Shown here piece by piece: positions 40,366 through 49,493 of a DNA stretch of 64,000 bases (within the stretch, counting starts at the first letter, position 1; each line of letters opens with the position of its first letter). The notes under the pieces were generated by a model. The model made no database searches. It was not told the DNA's origin and saw nothing but the letters and a program-made list of their open reading frames with translations. Source of the DNA: Brenneria goodwinii (GTDB lineage Bacteria > Pseudomonadota > Gammaproteobacteria > Enterobacterales > Enterobacteriaceae); the NCBI RefSeq assembly GCF_002291445.1, contig NZ_CP014137.1:1116001-1180000 (forward strand), in the 5' to 3' direction. Position numbers and translations under genes: made by a program.

Positions 40366-43300
40366 TGCCTGCTGCTATCCCGATTGTTGCAGCGGTTGCT
40401 GCTGGCGCGGCGGCTGCGGCTCAAATGTATGTTGTTGCTGCGGTAATCATGATCGCCGGTACGGTCGCATCAATGCTGCTGACAAAAACGCCAGGTGTTG
40501 ACAACTACCGTAGCCAGTCAGAGCGTAAACAAGTATTGCGAGCCGCTGCCAGTCCTAAAACTGTTGTTTATGGCAAAACCATGTCGGCAGGGACACTGTT
40601 CTTTTCTGAAGAGCAATCTGGTGAACAAGACGATGGTGAATTGCTGTACCTTGCTATAACTCTCGCTGGCCATCCGTTATATCGAATCGGCGACATCTAT
40701 CTTGCAGACGATCTGATTGGAACTTATGGCGGTAATGTCGGGTATGAATTTCATAACGACCGACAGACGGCAGACCCGTACTTGCTGGAAAATGCCCCGT
40801 CATGGAAAGACGATATGATCGGCAAAGGAGTCGCCTGGCTGCGCGTCACGCTGAAATTTGACTCTGAAAAATTTCCCAGTGGGATACCGAATATTAAGGT
40901 CGAGAAGTGGGGCTGGGAGGTTTATGACCCTCGCACTGGTGACACCGCCTGGAGTGATAACGCGGCGCTGGTCATCCTGCATTACTATCGTTATTACTTG
41001 AAAGTACCCGATTCGGAAATTAACTGGGAACAGTTTGAAGTTGCCGCAAACATTTCAGACGAATCAGTCATCCGTGGTGATGGTAATACTGAGCGCCGTT
41101 ACACCATAAACGGCGAGTTTGATCTGAGCGAGAACAAATCAGCAATTCTTGATGACATGCTGGCATCATGTGCAGGCGAGCCAACGTACATCGGCGGGCG
41201 TCATGGCTTGCTTGTCGGCGCATATTACGGCCCGGCCGTTGAGGAAATTCACGAAGGGCAACTGGCGGGCGATATCGAGATCATGCCGGAGGTTTCCCAG
41301 TCTGACCGGGTAAACACGATTAACGGCACTTTTATCGATCCTGAACAATCCTATTCAGAGGCAGATTTTCCGGCCGTGTCGGTGCCTGAATGGGTTGCAG
41401 AAGACGGCGTTGAAATATCTCAGGATATGAAGCTGCGCTTTGTTATCAGTGAGTTCCAGTCTCAGCGCCTGGCTGATATCAAGCTGAAGCGTGCACGCGT
41501 CGCGCGTACAATTAATCTGCCAATAAATTTGAGCGGCTACCGCTACCGCCCAGGTATGTACGTTAAATTGTTTTTGCCATCGCTGGGTATTGATGGTGTT
41601 GAAATGCGTGTAGCTGACTGGCAGTTCAGTATTCAAAACGGTGTAAAACTTACGCTGAAACAAGAGGGCGCGGATGTTTGGAATGATGCGATTGGCAAAC
41701 TGATAGATCGTGCTCCGCTGACCAACCTCCCTAATGGTGCGCCGGGTGCGCCAGAAAACCTATCTTATTCTACACAGATCATTGCAGACGTTGTTCAGGG
41801 ACTGTTGACATGGACGACGCGGGAAACAGTTGCACACTACAATGTGCTGTTTATCCAGAATGGTGAGACGATCTACACCGCTCAGGTTCCCGGCACGCAA
41901 TGCCGTGTGACTGGACTACCGGAGGGTGAATACATAGCGGAAGTTCGCGCAGTCGCGATGAATGGTGCCCAATCTGTTCCTACCTCCATCACGTTTAAAA
42001 TCAATTCGCCGGCCGCGCCAGATCGTGTTGATGTAACGCCGGGGTTATGGTCTGTTGAGTTGCATCCGCGAGTTATTGCAGGACTTCCAGTTGGTACCGT
42101 GTTTGAGTTCTGGTTTTCAGTGGATCGTTTGAGCGATATCAGCTTGGTTGAAACCAATGCCAACTATCTGGGGCGGGGGGCGTCATACACCAAAGTTGGG
42201 CTGAAAGAGGTCGGGAAGGTTTACTGGTTCTATGTGCGTAGCGTGAATTCATATGGCGCATCTGCATTTGTAGAAGTTGGCGCCAGTGTTGACAGCGATG
42301 TGGCACCGATATTTGAAGAAGCTGTCGAGGTGGTTTTTGAAACAGACGCGTGGAAATCTTTAACTGGTCAGGTTGACGAGCAGGGCAATAACATCAGTCA
42401 ATTGAAGGATGGTGTAGATGCCCTGGCACTTGGAGTTATCGAAAACACACTAAACATTACTGAAACCCGTAATCAGCTGAATGACGCAGTTGAGTCTATC
42501 AGCACAAACATTACGAACACTCGTACAGAACTGGAAGCCGCTGATGCATATCTGACTCAGCGCGTTGATGGATACATTGCTGAAAACGATGGACGTGTGG
42601 CGCAGGTCATCAATGATGTTACCACTGTAAAAAATGAGCAGGAGGTACAGGCTCAGGGACTGGATGCCGTTGTTGCCAAATCTGATGATAACGCAGCGCT
42701 GATCGCCAGCGAAATAACTGCACGTATTGCCGGTGATGAGGCCAACGCGCAAGAAATCGCGACAACGAAAGCGACAGTAGCTGACAACACCGGCCGGATC
42801 ACGTCTGTTGAACAGGCCCAGGCAACAACCGATAGTGCCGTCGCAGCTGTAAAGCAGGACATCGTTGCACAGACAGGGCGCATTGACGGGCATGACCAGT
42901 CCATATCCCATTTAACGACTGAGCAACAGTCTCTGGCGAATCAGCAAGAAACAACGGCCAGCGCTGTAACGGGCCTCACGTCTGAATTCAACAGCAACAA
43001 AGCCGAAGTTAATCAGTCGCTGCAAACATTGGCGACAAATGACGCAGCACAAGCGCAGATGATCAACGGTCTGCGTGCAGACACTGACGATAACAGCGCT
43101 GCTATAACTGAGTTGTCAGAAACAGTGACGGGGCAGGGCAGCAGCCAGGCCAGCGTTAAACAATCATTAGAGGCGCAGGCGCGGGCTCAGATTCAGGATG
43201 CGTTAAACGGCACGGAGGAAGCGCAGCAGCGCCGCCAGAATGTTGCCAAAATCACCACTCAGCAGGAGGTGCAAGCCGATGAGCAACAGGCGTTGGCGAG

Positions 43301-44201
43301 GGAACTGACGCAGATTGAGACCGGGTTTAACGGCCAAATTGCATCAACTAACGCAGCATTGCAGCAAGAGTCGCTGACGCGCAGCACAGAAACAGCGGCG
43401 CTCAGTCAGCAGACAAATGCGCTTAGTGCTCGCATGAGTAATGCCGAGTCCGATATTGACGGAACCGCTGATGCGCTATCAGCAACACAGGCAACGGTGA
43501 CGCAGCAGGGGCAGACAATCACGTCTCAGGGCCAGTCTATCAGTCAGATGTCTGCAACTATTAACGGTGTTAGCGGCGTTGCTAATGACGCACAGAGTAA
43601 AGCAAACGCTAACGCTACGGCGTTACAGCAGACGAACGCGACGGTCACTCAACACGGAAACACATTAACGGCCCAAGCTACACAGATTAGTCAGATTACG
43701 GCCAGTGTTAATGGAGTATCAGCGGAAATCAATGACGTCAGCAGTATTGTTAATGGCATTGATAATCAACTGAGCGCGTTCCGTACAATTAAAATCGCCG
43801 TGGATGCAAATGGTCGTCAATATGTCGCCGGTATCGGTCTTGATGTCTCTAATTCAACGACAGGGATGCAGTCAAATATTATTTTGTTAGCCGACAGAAC
43901 ATCAATAATGACAAATGCCGGCGGTACACCGACGATGATATTTACGACGCAGGGTACTCAGGCAATTTTGAATAGTGTGATCATCGGTGATGCGACAATT
44001 AATTTTGCAAAAATTGCCAATGATATTCAATCATCAGTCATGGGGGCGAATGGTCAGCCGCTATGGAAACTGGATAAAAATGGTTCCCTTACCATGGTGG
44101 GCCCCAATAGCGGTGATGGCTATCTAACAATAAACGGTAATCTGCTACAGGTATTCGACGGAACAGGGTTCTTGATAGCAAGATTTGGGATATGGAGTTA
44201 A
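40365..44201 (+). CDS. Tail tip attachment protein (J-like central fibre)
   Basis: 1278 aa. N-terminal hydrophobic stretch (about residues 3-45), hub domains (KTVVYGKTMSAGTLFFSEEQ, LYRIGDIYLADDLIGTYGG), FN3-like modules (about residues 455-655), then a long Gln/Thr/Ala coiled coil and a C-terminal DUF1983-type end (IKIAVDANGRQYVAGIGLDV, NGSLTMVGPNSGDGYLTING). Binds the host receptor and triggers ejection. Confidence 0.92.
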   Translation: MPAAIPIVAAVAAGAAAAAQMYVVAAVIMIAGTVASMLLTKTPGVDNYRSQSERKQVLRAAASPKTVVYGKTMSAGTLFFSEEQSGEQDDGELLYLAITLAGHPLYRIGDIYLADDLIGTYGGNVGYEFHNDRQTADPYLLENAPSWKDDMIGKGVAWLRVTLKFDSEKFPSGIPNIKVEKWGWEVYDPRTGDTAWSDNAALVILHYYRYYLKVPDSEINWEQFEVAANISDESVIRGDGNTERRYTINGEFDLSENKSAILDDMLASCAGEPTYIGGRHGLLVGAYYGPAVEEIHEGQLAGDIEIMPEVSQSDRVNTINGTFIDPEQSYSEADFPAVSVPEWVAEDGVEISQDMKLRFVISEFQSQRLADIKLKRARVARTINLPINLSGYRYRPGMYVKLFLPSLGIDGVEMRVADWQFSIQNGVKLTLKQEGADVWNDAIGKLIDRAPLTNLPNGAPGAPENLSYSTQIIADVVQGLLTWTTRETVAHYNVLFIQNGETIYTAQVPGTQCRVTGLPEGEYIAEVRAVAMNGAQSVPTSITFKINSPAAPDRVDVTPGLWSVELHPRVIAGLPVGTVFEFWFSVDRLSDISLVETNANYLGRGASYTKVGLKEVGKVYWFYVRSVNSYGASAFVEVGASVDSDVAPIFEEAVEVVFETDAWKSLTGQVDEQGNNISQLKDGVDALALGVIENTLNITETRNQLNDAVESISTNITNTRTELEAADAYLTQRVDGYIAENDGRVAQVINDVTTVKNEQEVQAQGLDAVVAKSDDNAALIASEITARIAGDEANAQEIATTKATVADNTGRITSVEQAQATTDSAVAAVKQDIVAQTGRIDGHDQSISHLTTEQQSLANQQETTASAVTGLTSEFNSNKAEVNQSLQTLATNDAAQAQMINGLRADTDDNSAAITELSETVTGQGSSQASVKQSLEAQARAQIQDALNGTEEAQQRRQNVAKITTQQEVQADEQQALARELTQIETGFNGQIASTNAALQQESLTRSTETAALSQQTNALSARMSNAESDIDGTADALSATQATVTQQGQTITSQGQSISQMSATINGVSGVANDAQSKANANATALQQTNATVTQHGNTLTAQATQISQITASVNGVSAEINDVSSIVNGIDNQLSAFRTIKIAVDANGRQYVAGIGLDVSNSTTGMQSNIILLADRTSIMTNAGGTPTMIFTTQGTQAILNSVIIGDATINFAKIANDIQSSVMGANGQPLWKLDKNGSLTMVGPNSGDGYLTINGNLLQVFDGTGFLIARFGIWS

Positions 44202-44205
44202 TTTT

Positions 44206-44718
44206 ATGCCATCAGGCTTACAAATATTTAATAAAAACGTTGCTAACCCTAGCATTCCGATACTGGATATTACGTCGCGCTGTCTTAATGTTCTTGGAGA
44301 GATTAGCACCGGTCTATGGGCCGGTCGTAACACGTGGGATCATCCGCCTACTTACTATGAATCGAGCAATTACACCAGTGAAAACATATTCACGTGGAGA
44401 ACTATCACAGTGCCGGAGTTTTCCCTAGGCGACCCCTATTATAACGTTAGTCTGAAACTGTACGATGCAATTTTTAATCCTAACAATCAACCGGTCCAGA
44501 ATTGGTTGATACCTGGCGTTTTCTCAAGTGTGGCCTCCTTGCAGGCGTGGGCTAGGGGCGAAAATATGAATATTTACCACTCTATTTGTACTCCTGACGT
44601 TGAAATCACCGGAACTACACTCAGATATAGATATATGCCAGAGTGGAGGGATAACATTCCTGGCGACTATAACGGTATCATGATAGGTGGATTTAGAATA
44701 ACGTATGGGGTTATCTGA
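44206..44718 (+). CDS. Tail-associated protein, DUF6453-like (copy A)
   Basis: 170 aa. MPSGLQIFNKNVANPSIPIL, beta-rich. The next gene starts with a similar MPGGTQVFNKS, so the two are paralogues. Such proteins follow J-type proteins and may decorate the tail tip or vary the receptor contact. GGAG lies upstream of ATG 44206. It overlaps copy B by 1 bp. Confidence 0.7.
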   Translation: MPSGLQIFNKNVANPSIPILDITSRCLNVLGEISTGLWAGRNTWDHPPTYYESSNYTSENIFTWRTITVPEFSLGDPYYNVSLKLYDAIFNPNNQPVQNWLIPGVFSSVASLQAWARGENMNIYHSICTPDVEITGTTLRYRYMPEWRDNIPGDYNGIMIGGFRITYGVI

Positions 44719-45467
44719 TGCCTGGCGGAACTCAAGTATTTAATAAAAGCAGAACGTTACAGCTCACAAATAATGACTTACCGTATGTTTTGTTAAAAAG
44801 TATGAGAATTACCAGTACAGCTCAATGGAATAATCAGGATCAAATAAGTTCATTGTCTAATCCAAAATTTACATTGCCTCAAAACATTCAAATTTATAGC
44901 GATATTATTTTTTTTATACGTGCAAATGGCTTTGATGCAAGGTGTACTGTCGATCCCTACGGCGGCGTATTTAAATGGCATGACTTAGTGTTACAACCTG
45001 GTCAATACATTGACATATATGCATTTTCGCGATTTAGACCAACCATACAAAGCACTCGTGGTATGCAATTATTTTATCCGGGGAAAGGATTGGTTTTCGA
45101 TGGCTCATGGTATCTTCTGAATATTGAAAAAGTGTACACCATACCAGCATATAAACCGGATTACTCAGCTAACGGAGGAGTAACTACATATAATATAGCA
45201 ACCGAATACACAGATGCTAATTACGCAGTTGGCCTGTCCACATTTAAACAAATTCATCATAAGTTTAGCGGTGCCGGCGGTCTTTTATCTACGCAGTTAC
45301 AGAATTGTGTGTGGATGCAAGGAAATACCATAAAAGTGAATTACGTCCCTTTATACTCTGACGTAACAGGAGGATGGACGGGAATAATAGGGTTTGCGCA
45401 AAGTAGTGCAACATACGCCTACGTGATTAACACTACAAATTTACCTCTTCCATATAGCATCAATTAA
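44718..45467 (+). CDS. Tail-associated protein, DUF6453-like (copy B)
   Basis: 249 aa, MPGGTQVFNKSRTLQLTNND, beta-rich and AT-richer than J. Shares its N-terminal block with copy A; the rest differs, which suggests a common anchoring end with different heads. A terminator follows. Confidence 0.7.
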   Translation: MPGGTQVFNKSRTLQLTNNDLPYVLLKSMRITSTAQWNNQDQISSLSNPKFTLPQNIQIYSDIIFFIRANGFDARCTVDPYGGVFKWHDLVLQPGQYIDIYAFSRFRPTIQSTRGMQLFYPGKGLVFDGSWYLLNIEKVYTIPAYKPDYSANGGVTTYNIATEYTDANYAVGLSTFKQIHHKFSGAGGLLSTQLQNCVWMQGNTIKVNYVPLYSDVTGGWTGIIGFAQSSATYAYVINTTNLPLPYSIN

Positions 45468-45471
45468 CTAG

Positions 45472-45490
45472 CCGCCTTGTGCGGTTTTTT
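45472..45490 (+). terminator. Terminator before the tail fibre gene
   Basis: CCGC-CTTGT-GCGG followed by TTTTTT. Confidence 0.75.
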
Positions 45491-45506
45491 CGTCTGGAGA
45501 AAAATT

Positions 45507-47129
45507 ATGCCAACTTATCGGACAGGCACCGCCACGCTTACTAATGGCTCAAAAACAGTAACTGGTTCGGGAACACAATGGGCTAATGCAATTAACGGCG
45601 TATTTCCGGGAATGATGTTTATTGGTCCAGATGGGAAAATAAACATTATTGCCACTGTCGCGAGCAGTACGTCATTAACGCTGGAGGATAATTACACAGG
45701 TTCCACGGCCAGTGGGCAGGCGTACAAAATCATTACGACATATGAGGGTGATATTAGCCAGTTCTCAGCACGTTTTACTGCGCTGTTAGCGCGTTTTGAG
45801 GGTAATTCTGACGTTCTCTACACCTGGCTGACGTCTACTGCTGCGACAATGACGTGGACGAAAGCTGATGGCACGACTGAAACAGTAGCGACGTTATCAG
45901 CGATAACAGCAACTGTTCCAGTCGCTCGTGGGGGAACTGGTGCAACGACAGCTGCGCAGGCTCGCGCAAACCTGGGTTTGGGTTCAATAGCTGTTTTGAA
46001 TTCTCCTTTGCCGAAAGCGAATGGAGGCTCAGGCACAGTACTGGGGGCGTTCGGTAATCTGGAGCCGCATGCAGAAACAGATATGGCATCATTACTTGCA
46101 TATCTGGCATCAGCGGATCAGAGAAACAATCTGGCCGGGTCTGTTTCTGTAAACAATGTCTGGAAAACAGTACTTAGCGTTAGACATAGGGCGGGTCTTA
46201 CCGATGGGACTGCCTACGGGTGTGTACTCGTAGATGAAGGTATGACAACGGTGGGATACGGAAATAACTTCGCCCTATATAAACAAGTAGCAAATACGTG
46301 GCTCGCGCCAGTGTATTTGTGGCATAGCGGCAATTTAGTTAAGCAAGCTTCGACAACTGATGCTACAGCGGGCGCTGTCATGATTAACGGTGCTTGGGGG
46401 CTTGGTTCCGCCCCTCTTACGTTCCCCAACGCAAACAATGCGATGAATCTTTCGACAAGTAGCCCGTTGTTTATTCGTTCATCTGCTGTCTCGTCAGAAA
46501 ATTCTAATTGGCCGACCTCTGCTATAGCATGGAGAGGAATACAGATCCCGTGGGATAGCGCAGCGAGATCTCAAATTGCTATCGGATATTCAAGTAACGA
46601 TGTTGGATTATATGTAAGAACGAGAACGGCAGCAGGGAATGAAAGTCCGTGGTATCGAGCACTAACAAGCAATATATATACTGTTGATGCAAACGGATTT
46701 ATTAAAACTGCCTCACCGGTGGTTAAACTTTTTAGCGATGGTTCTATTGAAGCAAACGATGAAGCAACAGGCGTAAAGGCAGAGAAAATAGGAATTGGTG
46801 AATATTGCATTGCGGGATGTTTGGGATTTAATTCTGATCCGGCGTGGGGAGGAATTGACGGCGGCATCGAAATCCCTCTTGATACCAATAAACAACCTCT
46901 TATCTGGATTAATTCGACCGTTGAAGCTGACGGCTCAATAATCATCCGCACATATCATCGAACCCATCCCAACGCGCCGAAATTTGCACAAAATAATATT
47001 GATAGCGTGGAAAACGGCCAGCCGATCGATATACCGGCCGGCCGCTGGATTGATGTGCGTGTTCAAATGCCTGGTTCTGATGAAACAGAGTCATTGTTAT
47101 CTGAGCCATCAGAATCAATGTCTGAATAA
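45507..47129 (+). CDS. Tail fibre protein, active orientation of an invertible gene
   Basis: 540 aa. Constant N-terminal part (residues 1 to about 155: MPTYRTGTATLTNGSKTVTG, then VPVARGGTGATTAAQARANL). A segment of about 144 residues shared with the inverted copy ends at VMINGAW. The variable C-terminal part ends in a Ser/Glu tail (SLLSEPSESMSE). The crossover site lies exactly at the ANLGL codons, so inversion keeps the frame. GGAG lies upstream of ATG 45507. No separate Tfa chaperone is seen. Confidence 0.9.
   Translation: MPTYRTGTATLTNGSKTVTGSGTQWANAINGVFPGMMFIGPDGKINIIATVASSTSLTLEDNYTGSTASGQAYKIITTYEGDISQFSARFTALLARFEGNSDVLYTWLTSTAATMTWTKADGTTETVATLSAITATVPVARGGTGATTAAQARANLGLGSIAVLNSPLPKANGGSGTVLGAFGNLEPHAETDMASLLAYLASADQRNNLAGSVSVNNVWKTVLSVRHRAGLTDGTAYGCVLVDEGMTTVGYGNNFALYKQVANTWLAPVYLWHSGNLVKQASTTDATAGAVMINGAWGLGSAPLTFPNANNAMNLSTSSPLFIRSSAVSSENSNWPTSAIAWRGIQIPWDSAARSQIAIGYSSNDVGLYVRTRTAAGNESPWYRALTSNIYTVDANGFIKTASPVVKLFSDGSIEANDEATGVKAEKIGIGEYCIAGCLGFNSDPAWGGIDGGIEIPLDTNKQPLIWINSTVEADGSIIIRTYHRTHPNAPKFAQNNIDSVENGQPIDIPAGRWIDVRVQMPGSDETESLLSEPSESMSE
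45961..45986 (+). other. Left inversion crossover site
   Basis: Two 12-bp half sites, CTCGCGCAAACC and GGTTTGGGTTCA, around the core TG (45973-45974). The AAACC-NN-GGTTT core is that of Hin/Gin/Cin sites. Confidence 0.8.
45962..46393 (+). repeat. Left 432-bp inverted repeat
   Basis: Inverted copy of 47826-48257. The encoded protein is identical in both copies over the whole block. It is the shared first part of both fibre variants. Confidence 0.88.
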
Positions 47130-48246
47130 TCTGGTTCTGGCGCTGCTGGCATAGATAAACGTAGGTCTATCCAGCGCCCAGCAGGTATATCGATCGGCTC
47201 ACCGGCCACAACATTTCCTGTCTCAACATCAAACCGGCGCCCACTGACACGCACAGTGATGTCGCCATTCTCTGCCGTCTCTAAGTCAACAAAACAGAGA
47301 CGGTTGCCGTTCACGTCTTGCGGGATTTCAATTGTCCAACCTGATTCCGCGAGCCCTAAGGAACCCGTAACGAGATAAACGCCCGTATCTTGGCGCTCCG
47401 CCGTTACTCCTTCTGCCTCATTATTTACGGCCCCACACCCAGCTATATTAAAACCAACTGACCAATTGTCTAACATTTGTTCAGGGGTGTTAGCAAGACG
47501 CAATATTGGTGATGCTGATTTTAGGAACCCATTCGAATCGACCGTGTACTGATTGGATAGCAAAACATTTAGCCACCCGTTATTCATACTGGATCTACGT
47601 GTATGGACTCGCATACGCACAGCTGCGAGCGATGGAGCGCACAATACAACAGTAGTCGCTGATGCTGAGCCATCAACATTAAAAGCCGCATGATACCCTG
47701 TCCACGCCACATCATTAGTGGGAAACCCGGTATTGCCACCAGTAGATCCGATAAACCCGCATTGAGGGGAACTAACAAACGCATCGAATGATGAGGATGT
47801 CCTATTAATGCCTCCGACACCCCAGGCACCGTTAATCATGACAGCGCCCGCTGTAGCATCAGTTGTCGAAGCTTGCTTAACTAAATTGCCGCTATGCCAC
47901 AAATACACTGGCGCGAGCCACGTATTTGCTACTTGTTTATATAGGGCGAAGTTATTTCCGTATCCCACCGTTGTCATACCTTCATCTACGAGTACACACC
48001 CGTAGGCAGTCCCATCGGTAAGACCCGCCCTATGTCTAACGCTAAGTACTGTTTTCCAGACATTGTTTACAGAAACAGACCCGGCCAGATTGTTTCTCTG
48101 ATCCGCTGATGCCAGATATGCAAGTAATGATGCCATATCTGTTTCTGCATGCGGCTCCAGATTACCGAACGCCCCCAGTACTGTGCCTGAGCCTCCATTC
48201 GCTTTCGGCAAAGGAGAATTCAAAACAGCTATTGAACCCAAACCCA
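47063..48246 (-). pseudogene. Silent alternative tail-fibre C-terminal cassette
   Basis: An open frame on the minus strand without its own start. It begins at the shared ANLGLGSIAVLNSPLPKANG block and diverges after GAWGVGGINRTSSSFDAFVS. It ends with the similar EPIDIPAGRWIDLRLSMP and an Asp/Ser tail. After inversion it would be fused in frame to the constant N-terminus. The two 3' ends overlap tail to tail by 67 bp (47063-47129). It is not a dead gene but a stored variant. Confidence 0.88.
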
Positions 48247-48257
48247 GGTTTGCGCGA
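47826..48257 (-). repeat. Right 432-bp inverted repeat
   Basis: Partner of 45962-46393. Identity ends at GGTGC on the inner side and at TCGCGCAAA on the outer side. Confidence 0.88.
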
Positions 48258-48258
48258 A
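48233..48258 (-). other. Right inversion crossover site
   Basis: Half sites TGAACCCAAACC and GGTTTGCGCGAA around core CA (48245-48246), the reverse complement of the left core TG. It lies 43 bp before the invertase start. Confidence 0.8.
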
Positions 48259-48301
48259 AAACGCGATAAAAATACAATCAGTAATTTCAAGGAATTGCGA
48301 A

Positions 48302-48853
48302 ATGCTGATCGGCTATGCGAGGGTATCAACAGGGGATCAAAACCTCGATTTACAGAAAAATGCGCTGGACCGCGCAGAATGTGAACAGATATTTGAGGAC
48401 ACGGCCAGCGGCAAAAACGCTAAGCGCCCTGGTTTGCGTCGAGCAATTCGCCGGTTGAAACGCGGAGATACGCTTGTTGTGTGGAAACTAGATCGGCTGG
48501 GCCGTAGCGTGCGTGACCTGATAACGCTCGTATCCGATTTGCAGTCCCGCGGCATTCACTTTCGCAGCCTTACTGACAGCATCGACACGTCGACGCCAGC
48601 CGGCCGATTCTTTTTTCACGTTATGTCAGCATTAGCAGAAATGGAGCGGGAATTAATTATTGAGCGCACTCGCGCCGGTTTAGCCGCAGCAAGAGAGCAG
48701 GGTAGGATCGGTGGCCGCCGGCCGGTCATGACACCGGATGTTATCGACCATGCCCGGCTTATGCTGGCGAACGGCGCAACACGACGTCAAGTTGCGGAGA
48801 TTTGCGGCGTGACGGTGAAAACGATTTATAAATATTTCCCTGCCGGTAATTGA
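48302..48853 (+). CDS. pin: DNA invertase, Gin/Pin/Hin family serine recombinase
   Basis: 183 aa. MLIGYARVSTGDQNLDLQKN has the catalytic Ser9; VVWKLDRLGRSVRDLITLVS, AEMERELIIERTRAGLAAAR and the C-terminal HTH (ATRRQVAEICGVTVKTIYKY) complete the family. It flips the fibre segment between the two flanking sites with host Fis. AAGGAA lies upstream of the ATG. The symbol follows e14 Pin; it may equally be called gin. Confidence 0.95.
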   Translation: MLIGYARVSTGDQNLDLQKNALDRAECEQIFEDTASGKNAKRPGLRRAIRRLKRGDTLVVWKLDRLGRSVRDLITLVSDLQSRGIHFRSLTDSIDTSTPAGRFFFHVMSALAEMERELIIERTRAGLAAAREQGRIGGRRPVMTPDVIDHARLMLANGATRRQVAEICGVTVKTIYKYFPAGN

Positions 48854-48971
48854 TCGCTATAACCGATCAATTAACCCAAATCGATCTGTATAAACGTTTA
48901 TAAAATATACAGCACTGGTGCCATGATTGTGGTGATGAAAAACTATAAAAACGGCACTAGGGGAAGCGCCC

Positions 48972-48996
48972 ATCGGTAACTCGATGGGCTTTTTTA
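48972..48996 (+). terminator. Terminator after the invertase
   Basis: CCCATCG/CGATGGG followed by CTTTTTT. Confidence 0.88.
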
Positions 48997-49003
48997 TATG
49001 TAA

Positions 49004-49225
49004 TCAAGCAAAAAACGACAGGCGTCCAGCGATGATGTCGAGCGCGTCTTCAAGAGTAGGAACAGGATCAATATGAATCGCTGGCGCCTCTTTCTCCTCG
49101 ACGCGAACTACAACGTAGAATCCAGAATCTTCGATAACTGCATACGACCCGGCAGGGCATGTTGTCAGTTTATCGTTGTCGTTGAGTACGCAGATCGTCG
49201 TTCCCTGATAATCGATTTGTCTCAT
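49004..49225 (-). CDS. Small phage-end protein, 73 aa
   Basis: MRQIDYQGTTICVLNDNDKL, then AVIEDSGFYVVVRVEEKEAP and LEDALDIIAGRLSFFA. A small beta-rich fold. Upstream in-frame ATG codons at 49261 and 49258 would lengthen it by 12 residues; no start has a strong ribosome site. It is the last phage gene before attR. Unknown function. Confidence 0.55.
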   Translation of the reverse strand: MRQIDYQGTTICVLNDNDKLTTCPAGSYAVIEDSGFYVVVRVEEKEAPAIHIDPVPTLEDALDIIAGRLSFFA

Positions 49226-49299
49226 TTTTTTCGGATCCCCTGTCAGTCGTTTTACCATCATTTTACCATTTTTTTACCATCGGCAAATTGAAGGCGAAA

Positions 49300-49327
49300 A
49301 AAAACCAACCGCAAGAGGTTGGTTTTT
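49300..49327 (-). terminator. Phage-supplied terminator of the restored proL
   Basis: AACCAACC/GGTTGGTT hairpin with an A run on one side and T's on the other. On the minus strand it lies just beyond the tRNA 3' end, replacing the native terminator now at 1493. Confidence 0.8.
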
Positions 49328-49335
49328 CTGGGGAA

Positions 49336-49386
49336 ATTTGGTCGGCACGAGAGGATTTGAACCTCCGACCCCCGACACCCCATGAC
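49336..49386. repeat. attR, right prophage attachment site
   Basis: 51 bp identical to attL, inside the tRNA-Pro gene. The phage copy restores the complete 3' part of the tRNA. Confidence 0.93.
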
Positions 49387-49415
49387 GGTGCGCTACCAGG
49401 CTGCGCTACGTGCCG
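49339..49415 (-). tRNA. proL: tRNA-Pro(GGG), prophage integration target
   Basis: 77 nt with CCA encoded. Reads CGGCACGTAGCGCAGCCTGG... with the anticodon GGG in CATGGGGTG and the T loop TTCAAAT. It is the same as E. coli proL to the extent I recall, and likewise lies next to yejM. The gene remains intact after integration. Confidence 0.96.
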
Positions 49416-49430
49416 ATGCTATGGGCGCTT

Positions 49431-49458
49431 ATACTACCTTTTATTGTCCTGATTGCAA
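49431..49458 (-). promoter_or_regulatory. proL promoter
   Basis: Minus-strand TTGCAA (49453-49458), 16 bp, TAGTAT (49431-49436), followed by a GC-rich GCGCCC discriminator, as in stringently controlled stable-RNA promoters. Confidence 0.65.
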
Positions 49459-49493
49459 TAGCTAAACCGAACGACTGCTTTAGATTTAGGCAG

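Noticed and set aside
48885..48920. A LexA-like box near CTGTATAAACG and TATACAG after the invertase
   Set aside because: The two arms are much more than 8 bp apart, so they do not make one SOS box.
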